Part shown: positions 57,959-64,000 of the stretch, in pieces | How positions within the stretch are numbered: the first letter of the stretch is position 1 | How the letters are laid out: every line of letters begins with the position of its first letter | Source of the DNA: Pseudomonas sp. GM41(2012) | Lineage (GTDB): Bacteria > Pseudomonadota > Gammaproteobacteria > Pseudomonadales > Pseudomonadaceae | Direction: 5' to 3' | DNA length: 64,000 bases | Assembly (NCBI RefSeq): GCF_000282315.2 | Contig: NZ_AKJN02000008.1 | Span: forward strand, 950,929 to 1,014,928 | Position numbers and translations under genes: made by a program | The notes under the pieces: generated by a model | What the model was told of the DNA's origin: nothing | Databases searched by the model: none | The model's input: the letters and a program-made list of their open reading frames with translations, nothing else

Positions 57959-59119
57959 TCAGGCGGACTTGAAGCGCGCCATCAGTTCGGCGCGCGCCGG
58001 GCTGGTGAGCGTTGCTGCGGCACCGAACTCCAGAGGACTGAGCGCTTCGGCGGCCGGGTACATGATCGGATCGTCGAGCATGGCGGTGGGCAACAACGCA
58101 TCGACGCGTTTATCGCCGCTCGGGTAGCCGTGGCTCAACACTTCGAGCTTGTTGTGCTGCGGATCGAGCAAGTAGTTGATGAAGGCGTAGGCCGCGTCCT
58201 TGTGTTCCGAGCTTTTGGGAATGGCAAAGAAGTCACTCCACAGTTCGCCACCTTCCTTGCCCAGTTCGAACTGCATCTGCGCGTTGTCGCGGTGCAACTG
58301 AGAGGCATCGCCGGTCCAGGACATCGCCAGCCAGGCATCGCCGCTGCGCATTGACGGCTGGATGTCGGAGTTGATGGCGAATAGGTGCGGCTTGACCTCG
58401 ATCAGTAGTTTTTCAGCATCGGCCAGTTCTTTCGGGTCCAGGGAATTGAAGCTATAGCCGAAGCTTTTCAGCGCGTTGCCGATGGCGGTCAGTTGGTAGT
58501 CGTGAACCATCGTCCGACCGCTGGCGGGGCCTTGGGCTGCAACCCAGAATTCTTTCCAGCTGGAGGGGCCGTTCTTCAGTTTGCCGGTGTCGTAGAGCAT
58601 GCCGGTCGTGCCCCAGTTTTTCGGCACCGCATACACCTTGCCGTCCACCGTTCCTTGCGCCATGAATTTTTGCTGGAAAGCCGACGCCTCAAAGTTGGGA
58701 ATGCGCGACAGGTCCAAGGGTTCGATCAGGCCCAGGCCAACGTAAGTGCTGATGGTGTAGTTGGTCGGCACCAGTACGTCCCAACCACTGCCACCGGCCT
58801 GCAATTTGGCAAGCATCTCTTCGTTGGAACCGAACACGCTCATCGAAACGCGCGCACCGGTGGTTTTGGCGAAGGTGTCGAGGTTTTCCTGGCTGTGGTA
58901 ATTCGGCCAGGTCGCCAGCGACAGGCGATCGCCCAGCTTGGCCTGCTCGGCAGTCTCGGCAGTCTCGGCAGCCTCGGCGGTGGAGGTCAGCAGGCCGGGC
59001 ATGTGGGTTGCGACCACCGCTGCGGCAATTCCCAGGCCTGTGCGGCCAAGGAACTCGCGGCGGCTGATCGAGCCGTTCTGCCAGCTACGCAGGGTTTTGA
59101 TAAACGTCTTCTGGTCCAT
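57959..59119 (-). CDS. PotD-like substrate-binding protein with Tat signal (second importer)
   Basis: 386 aa. The N-terminus has a twin-arginine signal, SRREFLGRTGLGIAAAVVA, followed by a short tandem repeat (AAETAETAEQ). The mature protein is a polyamine-type binding protein (LSLATWPNYHSQENLDTF, WDVLVPTNYTISTYV, YAVPKNWGTTGMLYD). Tat rather than Sec export is unusual compared with the first importer's binding protein. GGAG sets the ATG at 59119. Confidence 0.9.
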   Translation of the reverse strand: MDQKTFIKTLRSWQNGSISRREFLGRTGLGIAAAVVATHMPGLLTSTAEAAETAETAEQAKLGDRLSLATWPNYHSQENLDTFAKTTGARVSMSVFGSNEEMLAKLQAGGSGWDVLVPTNYTISTYVGLGLIEPLDLSRIPNFEASAFQQKFMAQGTVDGKVYAVPKNWGTTGMLYDTGKLKNGPSSWKEFWVAAQGPASGRTMVHDYQLTAIGNALKSFGYSFNSLDPKELADAEKLLIEVKPHLFAINSDIQPSMRSGDAWLAMSWTGDASQLHRDNAQMQFELGKEGGELWSDFFAIPKSSEHKDAAYAFINYLLDPQHNKLEVLSHGYPSGDKRVDALLPTAMLDDPIMYPAAEALSPLEFGAAATLTSPARAELMARFKSA

Positions 59120-59158
59120 AGCACGCTCCACATTCGGTTGATGAAACGAATCGATGAT

Positions 59159-60292
59159 TTACAACGCCATGGCCAGGCCATTGGCGTGATCCCAGCCGAC
59201 GCTCACTGCCGCGCCGTGTTCGAATGCATTGGCGCCGTGATCCTGCTGGCGCGGCACACGCACGCAAACCACGCCAAAGGCCTGGGTGCGTACGCGGTAC
59301 TCGGTGGAGTTGCCGAGGTAGATGCGATCTTCCACGTGGCCTTGCAGCTTCACTTCGCGGGTCATGTCGGCGTTGGCGTTGGCGCTGGCGATGCTGATCA
59401 GCTCCGGACGCACCGCGATGCAACCGGCGACGTCTGCGCTTAAGGCTTTGCCGGTGGGCGTCAGTGGACTGGTCAGTTCCAGCCCTTGCTCGGTGCGCAG
59501 CACGACTGAATCGCCCTGCATTTGACGAACCGTGCCGTTGAATAGATTGGATTCGCCGATAAAGTCGGCCACATAACGGCTGGCCGGCGCTTCATACAGT
59601 TGTTCCGGGGTGGCGGTCTGGATGATCGAACCGTTGTGCATCACGCTGATGCTGTCACTCATCGACAAGGCTTCTTCCTGGTCGTGAGTGACCAGCACAA
59701 AGGTGATGCCGACTTCGCGTTGCAGGCGCAGCAATTCGGATTGCATTTCCTTGCGCAGCTTGCGGTCCAGCGCCGCCAGCGGTTCGTCCAGCAGCAACAC
59801 GGTCGGCTTGTTGACCAGCGCCCGGGCCAGCGCCACGCGTTGCTGCTGGCCGCCGGAAAGTTCACTCGGTTTGCGTTGGCCGAAGCCGCTCAGTCGCACC
59901 ATTTCCAACGCTTCATCAGCCATGCGCAGTTGGGTTTTTTTGTCGGGTCGCGGGGTGCGATAACGCAGTCCATAGGCGATGTTCTGCGCCACTGTCAGGT
60001 GCGGGAAGAGGGCGTAATGCTGGAACACCATGTTCACCGGCCGCTCAAACGCCGGCACTCCGGCAACGTTCTTGCCCGACAGGCGCACTTCGCCGCTACT
60101 GGGCTGTTCGAAGCCGGCGATCATGCGCAGGGTGGTGGTTTTGCCGCAGCCGGAACCGCCGAGGAAGGAATGGAATGAGCCGCGGCGCACCGCGAAGTTC
60201 AGGCCATTGACGGCTGACACCTCGCCATAGCGTTTGACCACGTTGCAGAATTCGATATCGCTTGGCGAAGTGTTGTTCACGCTGTTGTTCAC
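59159..60292 (-). CDS. ABC transporter ATPase (PotA-like, second importer)
   Basis: 377 aa from the GTG at 60292 (AAGGGAG 8 nt upstream). Walker A GGSGCGKTT, signature LSGGQQQRVALARAL, Walker B LLLDEPLAALD, H-loop VTHDQEEAL and a C-terminal TOBE domain. First gene of the minus-strand operon ATPase-SBP-permease-permease-ALDH. The dyad TATCCC-TTGG-GGGATA lies 74 bp upstream and the LuxR-type regulator gene ends 105 bp upstream. Confidence 0.94.
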   Translation of the reverse strand: MNNSVNNTSPSDIEFCNVVKRYGEVSAVNGLNFAVRRGSFHSFLGGSGCGKTTTLRMIAGFEQPSSGEVRLSGKNVAGVPAFERPVNMVFQHYALFPHLTVAQNIAYGLRYRTPRPDKKTQLRMADEALEMVRLSGFGQRKPSELSGGQQQRVALARALVNKPTVLLLDEPLAALDRKLRKEMQSELLRLQREVGITFVLVTHDQEEALSMSDSISVMHNGSIIQTATPEQLYEAPASRYVADFIGESNLFNGTVRQMQGDSVVLRTEQGLELTSPLTPTGKALSADVAGCIAVRPELISIASANANADMTREVKLQGHVEDRIYLGNSTEYRVRTQAFGVVCVRVPRQQDHGANAFEHGAAVSVGWDHANGLAMAL

Positions 60293-60365
60293 GAGGCGGG
60301 CTCCCTTGCAGTGATGAATCAGTGCGTCGGGGGCCAAACTAGCAATCGGGGTTTTGCGCTGTATA

Positions 60366-60381
60366 TATCCCTTGGGGGATA
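60366..60381. promoter_or_regulatory. Candidate LuxR-type operator
   Basis: Perfect palindrome arms TATCCC and GGGATA around TTGG, located between the LuxR gene end and the importer operon start. Confidence 0.55.
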
Positions 60382-60397
60382 GAGTCGGTTTCAGGTA

Positions 60398-61207
60398 TCA
60401 GGCTTCGACGACCAGTTCCTGGCCGGTAAGGTCGCGGATAAACAGCCCGAGCAATTCGGACTGGCTGCCGATGCCGAGCTTGGCGTAGATGTTCTTGCGG
60501 TGAATCTTCACCGTGCCAGGACTGATGCTCAGTTGTTCGGCGACCGAGGCGCTGGAGTGACCGCGTAGCAGCAACTGGACAATCTCTTGTTCGCGGCCGG
60601 TGAGGATGTGCGCGCCGAACTGATCGAAGGCTTCGCGGATCTTGAAGTCCAGGTCCTGCGCCGGGCGTGGTTGCTGGGCTTGACGCAAACGCCAGGCTTC
60701 ATTGATGACCTGTTCAACCACGGCTTGCGCGCACTCGATCAACTGCATCTCGTCACGACCAAAAGCACAGCTGGCGGTAGATCGCATCAACGACAGAACG
60801 GCCATGGCGCCGCCACCGAGGTCGACGAAAAACGCCACTTCTTCAGCCAGCCCGGTTTGCTGGTAATACGTCAGGTAATACTCGCCGAGGTAGAAGTGGT
60901 CGGGTGCGAACTGTCGCAAACGCCACAGTCCAGGCGCTTGCCCGCGAGTGCATGCGAGGTAGAACGGATCCAGTAAATAGGGCCCGCACTGATAGTCATC
61001 GACATACACCGCACGCTTGTCGGCGGCGAAGGTGTCGAACAGCGCCAACGGCCGATGATTGCCTTCGTAGACGAACAGAACGAAGTGATCGACCGGGCAG
61101 ACTTGCCGCAACCAGTGACTTAAGCCTGCTAACCGCGCATGCCCGGGAGGAAGGTCCAGTAAGTGGGCAACACCGGTAGTCCAGAGTTTCAGTTCCTTGG
61201 GGCGCAT
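60398..61207 (-). CDS. LuxR-family transcriptional regulator
   Basis: 269 aa. The C-terminal helix-turn-helix is complete (LTGREQEIVQLLLRGHSSAS, VAEQLSISPGTVKIHRKNIY). The N-terminal ~190 residues are an unassigned sensor domain without a receiver Asp or an acyl-homoserine-lactone pocket signature. Same strand and directly upstream of the importer/ALDH operon, so it is the probable activator, acting at the palindrome at 60366-60381. Confidence 0.88.
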   Translation of the reverse strand: MRPKELKLWTTGVAHLLDLPPGHARLAGLSHWLRQVCPVDHFVLFVYEGNHRPLALFDTFAADKRAVYVDDYQCGPYLLDPFYLACTRGQAPGLWRLRQFAPDHFYLGEYYLTYYQQTGLAEEVAFFVDLGGGAMAVLSLMRSTASCAFGRDEMQLIECAQAVVEQVINEAWRLRQAQQPRPAQDLDFKIREAFDQFGAHILTGREQEIVQLLLRGHSSASVAEQLSISPGTVKIHRKNIYAKLGIGSQSELLGLFIRDLTGQELVVEA

Positions 61208-61587
61208 GGCGGCTTCAGGCAGGATTGGATCGCATTTAGATGCACAATTTACGCCATGGCTGTTTTGGCCTTGCAGGGCGGGGCGAGTGACGTCGAGCCG
61301 TTGAAAAGATGCCCCGTAACAGGGCCGGATGTTACCGAGTGCTACAGGGTTGGTATCAGTAGGGGTCGGCCGCCCATGGGGCGGTGTTTGAATGTCGACA
61401 GGCTCAAATCGATGGATCGGCCTCGGTATCGCCTATTCAGACTAGGCAGCCCTGACGATTCTCTCGTGTTCCCCGGGCACCAAACTCGAAGGCCAGAGGG
61501 GTGTCGTTTCATGCGTGACTGGCCAGCGACTACAGTTCCTACATGACCCGGCGAAGTGTTGTCGGTGTCCAGCCTGAGGGCTTGAAC
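61208..61587. other. 380-bp divergent intergenic region
   Basis: Separates the LuxR gene (-) from the small ORF and thiolase (+). No gene or strong promoter hexamers could be assigned. Confidence 0.4.
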
Positions 61588-61767
61588 ATGTCACGCGTTT
61601 TCGACGCGCCCTTCGCCTTGATCCGCTCAAAGCGGCCAGCGCAATTGATGGCGGTCGAAGAGGTCGAGGGCGGCGTTCAGGCGACCATTCGCGTCAGCGT
61701 TGAAATCGACGGCGAGGAACGTCCCGGCTGTGTGGTCGACACCATCAGCCGTTACTACCTCGCGTGA
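61588..61767 (+). CDS. Small ORF upstream of thiolase (59 aa)
   Basis: The frame reads ATIRVSVEIDGEERPGCVVD and ends TISRYYLA, resembling the C-terminal strand pair of MaoC/hot-dog acyl-CoA proteins. It may be a remnant of such a gene or a short real protein. It is separated from the thiolase by 31 nt, which contains the thiolase ribosome binding site. Confidence 0.4.
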   Translation: MSRVFDAPFALIRSKRPAQLMAVEEVEGGVQATIRVSVEIDGEERPGCVVDTISRYYLA

Positions 61768-61798
61768 ACCCTTTAGCAGAACATTCGAGGAGTCCAGC

Positions 61799-63001
61799 AT
61801 GAAAGAAGCCGTCATCGTTTCGACCGCCCGTACCCCGATCGGCAAAGCCTTTCGCGGTGCATTCAATGACACCGACGCCCCGCAACTCGGCGGCCATGTG
61901 GTGCGCGAAGCCGTGCGTCGCGCCGGCATCGAGCCGGGCGAAGTGGACGATGTGATCATCGGCGCGGCGGCGCAGCAGGGCACGCAGTCTTATAACCTGG
62001 GGCGTCTGTGCGCGATTGCCGGCGGCTTGCCGACCTCCGTTGCCGGGATGGCCGTCGAGCGCCAGTGTTCATCGGGGCTGATGAGCATTGCCATGGCCGC
62101 CAAAGGCATCATGTGCGACGAAATCGACATTGCCGTGGCCGGTGGCCTGGAGTCGATTTCACTGGTGCAGAACAAGCACAAGAACCTGTACCGCAACCAG
62201 TCCGACGCGGTGATCGAGCTGGATCCGCACGCTTATATCCCAATGATCGAAACCGGGGAGATCGTCTCCGCACGCTACGGGATTTCCCGCGAGGAACAGG
62301 ACGAGTACAGCTATCAGAGCCAGGTGCGTACCGCGCTGGCCCAGAGTAATGGATTGTTCGACCGTGAACTCGCGCCGCTGACCAGCCGCAAGGCGATCTT
62401 CGACAAGGCCAGTGGCGAAACCCGCTACGAATCCGTCACCTTGCTGCGCGACGAGTGCAACCGCATCGACACCACCCGCGAAAGCCTGGCTGCGCTGGAA
62501 CCGGTGTGGCCGGGCGGTCAGTGGAGTGAAAAGGGCCGTTTCATCACAGCGGGTAATGCCTCGCAACTGTCCGATGGCGCTTCGGCCTCGGTGTTGATGA
62601 GTGCCAAATTGGCCGAGAAGCGTGGCCTGGAGCCGCTCGGAATTTATCGCGGGATGGCGGTCGCTGGCTGTAACTCCGACGAGATGGGCATCGGCCCGAT
62701 CTACGCCATCCCGAAACTGCTCAAGCGCCATGGACTGACTGTGGATCACATTGGCCTCTGGGAGTTGAACGAGGCGTTTGCCTGTCAGGTGCTGCATTGC
62801 CGCGACACCCTGGGCATTCCTCCCGAATGCATGAACGTCAACGGTGGTGCGATTTCGGTGGGCCATCCTTTCGGTATGTCCGGTGCGCGGATGGCAGGTC
62901 ACGCATTGGTCGAGGGGCAGCGCCGCGGATTGCGCTACGTGGTGGTGAGTATGTGCATCGGCGGCGGCATGGGTGCCGCTGCACTGTTCGAGGTGGTCTG
63001 A
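61799..63001 (+). CDS. Acetyl-CoA acyltransferase (thiolase)
   Basis: 400 aa. Active-site Cys in ERQCSSGLMSIAMAAKG, His in GGAISVGHPFGMSGARM, and the second Cys in SMCIGGGMG. Cleaves 3-ketoacyl-CoA or condenses acetyl-CoA. CGAGGAG precedes the ATG at 61799. No partner fadB-like gene is nearby, so the substrate is open. Confidence 0.94.
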   Translation: MKEAVIVSTARTPIGKAFRGAFNDTDAPQLGGHVVREAVRRAGIEPGEVDDVIIGAAAQQGTQSYNLGRLCAIAGGLPTSVAGMAVERQCSSGLMSIAMAAKGIMCDEIDIAVAGGLESISLVQNKHKNLYRNQSDAVIELDPHAYIPMIETGEIVSARYGISREEQDEYSYQSQVRTALAQSNGLFDRELAPLTSRKAIFDKASGETRYESVTLLRDECNRIDTTRESLAALEPVWPGGQWSEKGRFITAGNASQLSDGASASVLMSAKLAEKRGLEPLGIYRGMAVAGCNSDEMGIGPIYAIPKLLKRHGLTVDHIGLWELNEAFACQVLHCRDTLGIPPECMNVNGGAISVGHPFGMSGARMAGHALVEGQRRGLRYVVVSMCIGGGMGAAALFEVV

Positions 63002-63144
63002 ATGGTCAGTGCACGGCAGATTCAAGCTACTTGGGATTTCCAATCCATCTATATAGAAGGATTTGTTTTGCTCGTCTGTATAGAGAAGAAACGGGCTGTT
63101 TTCCGGCGTTCTGCAAGTGTTTGATAGAAAAGCTTAATTAAGGG

Positions 63145-63172
63145 TTGACGGCAGATTCTGGACGTCTATAAT
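63145..63172 (+). promoter_or_regulatory. rRNA operon promoter P1
   Basis: TTGACG, 16-bp spacer, TATAAT; an A/T-rich stretch upstream (around 63128-63140) could be an UP element. Confidence 0.85.
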
Positions 63173-63347
63173 TCGCCCCACTTCCGGCGCAGTCGAAACG
63201 GAAAACTCCTTGGTAAACAATGAGTTACGCAGTTTTCGGCAGCGAGTTGCTTCAGGTCATCGAAGCCCAGAAGGAGTTGATCAGGCGGTCTGTTTTTGCC
63301 TAATTGACGATTCGATCTTCTCGGTCGAAAGCGGAACAAAAGAGGTG

Positions 63348-63375
63348 TTGACAGCAGCGATTAACGCTGTAGAAT
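63348..63375 (+). promoter_or_regulatory. rRNA operon promoter P2
   Basis: TTGACA, 16-bp spacer, TAGAAT, with a GC-rich discriminator (TCGCCTCCC). Confidence 0.85.
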
Positions 63376-63456
63376 TCGCCTCCCGCTAACGAGAGATCGG
63401 AAGCGCAAGTGGTTGAAGTTGCAAAGGAAACTTTGAAAACTTCAGAAAATAACCGC

Positions 63457-63484
63457 TTGACAGCAACAGAGGCTGCTGTAGAAT
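63457..63484 (+). promoter_or_regulatory. rRNA operon promoter P3
   Basis: TTGACA, 16-bp spacer, TAGAAT, followed by GCGCGCC, a discriminator typical of stringently controlled rRNA promoters. Confidence 0.88.
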
Positions 63485-63529
63485 GCGCGCCTCGGTTGAG
63501 ACGAAAGATCTTGACCAACCGCTCTTTAA

Positions 63530-63542
63530 CAACTGAATCAAG
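63530..63542 (+). promoter_or_regulatory. boxA antitermination site
   Basis: CGCTCTTTAACAA matches the bacterial rRNA boxA consensus that recruits Nus factors, ~140 bp before the 16S gene. Confidence 0.85.
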
Positions 63543-63681
63543 CAATTCGTGTGGGTGCTTGTGGAGTCAGACTGATAGTCAACAAGATTATCAGCATCAC
63601 AAGTTACTCCGCGAGAAATCAAAGATGTAACCAACGATTGCTGAGCCAAGTTTAGGGTTTCTTAAAAACCCAAAGATGTTT

Positions 63682-64000
63682 GAACTGAAGAGTTTGATCA
63701 TGGCTCAGATTGAACGCTGGCGGCAGGCCTAACACATGCAAGTCGAGCGGCAGCACGGGTACTTGTACCTGGTGGCGAGCGGCGGACGGGTGAGTAATGC
63801 CTAGGAATCTGCCTGGTAGTGGGGGATAACGCTCGGAAACGGACGCTAATACCGCATACGTCCTACGGGAGAAAGCAGGGGACCTTCGGGCCTTGCGCTA
63901 TCAGATGAGCCTAGGTCGGATTAGCTAGTTGGTGAGGTAATGGCTCACCAAGGCGACGATCCGTAACTGGTCTGAGAGGATGATCAGTCACACTGGAACT
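63682..64000 (+). rRNA. 16S ribosomal RNA, 5' end (partial)
   Basis: Begins GAACTGAAGAGTTTGATCAT and continues through helix and V1-V2 positions with Pseudomonas-type sequence (CAGCACGGGTACTTGTACCT). Cut by the window edge after 319 nt. Confidence 0.97.

Noticed and set aside
1..64000. CRISPR arrays
   Set aside because: No series of regularly spaced identical repeats was seen; the only repeats are the att pair, the 34-bp pair, a REP pair and short tandem repeats.

Overview
The window is chromosomal DNA of a Pseudomonas, most likely of the P. fluorescens group. The evidence is the block thrS-infC-rpmI-rplT-pheS-pheT-ihfA-merR-tRNA-Pro with protein sequences very close to known Pseudomonas ones, an infC that begins with a rare ATT codon, a Pseudomonas-type REP element, and the first 319 bases of a Pseudomonas-like 16S rRNA gene at the right edge.

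Layout. Positions 1-2055 hold the end of a ribose operon (partial rbsK, rbsD) and an exported nucleoside hydrolase. Positions 2060-4068 hold small genes: two hypotheticals, an I78-type inhibitor lipoprotein, a cold shock protein and a periplasmic protein. Positions 4093-11898 hold the translation and IHF block, ending in tRNA-Pro(GGG).

Positions 11854-34954 are a 23.1-kb genomic island in the 3' end of tRNA-Pro(GGG). It is bounded by a 49-bp direct repeat and carries a tyrosine integrase at its right end. Both ends also carry a 34-bp imperfect repeat (29/34 identical), a candidate integrase arm site. The cargo is defence-like: an XRE/ImmA-type metallopeptidase regulator with a partner gene; a TIGR04141/DUF6119 protein; a 733-aa protein with a C39-like cysteine peptidase core; a STAND NTPase next to a dTMP-kinase-like protein and a divergent B12-binding-type radical SAM enzyme; and a three-gene ABC-3C system (nuclease-like protein, middle component, Rad50-like ATPase with a CPLC hook). 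The ABC-3C promoter is overlapped by a near-consensus LexA box, which suggests SOS control. Between these lie relics: an SDR pseudogene, pieces of a phage portal gene, an IS3-type transposase and two tyrosine-recombinase fragments. This island is the best place to look for an undescribed system. The two strongest candidates are the STAND/TMK/radical SAM cassette and the LexA-controlled ABC-3C operon.

Positions 34955-40633 are mixed: an unassigned stretch, tRNA-Gln(TTG), a LysR remnant, a lipoprotein, a divergent GST/TetR pair with two matching operators, a P-loop kinase-like protein and an AraC regulator with an N-terminal SnoaL-like domain.

Positions 40792-60292 form a metabolic region for an amine-like compound. 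An FAD amine oxidase-like gene and a cupin are followed by a GntR regulator and a ten-gene operon: a PotD/B/C/A-like ABC importer, an MGT-type glycosyltransferase, two cupins, an AmgK-like sugar kinase, an aldehyde dehydrogenase and a uridylyltransferase-only GlmU paralogue. A paralogous glycosyltransferase lies upstream on the other strand. A second PotA/D/B/C-like importer with an aldehyde dehydrogenase converges on it, downstream of a LuxR-type regulator. The kinase, nucleotidyltransferase and glycosyltransferase together suggest a dedicated sugar-activation and glycosylation pathway tied to uptake of a small amine; this is inference.

Positions 61588-64000 hold a small ORF, a thiolase and an rRNA operon start with three consecutive sigma70 promoters and a boxA.
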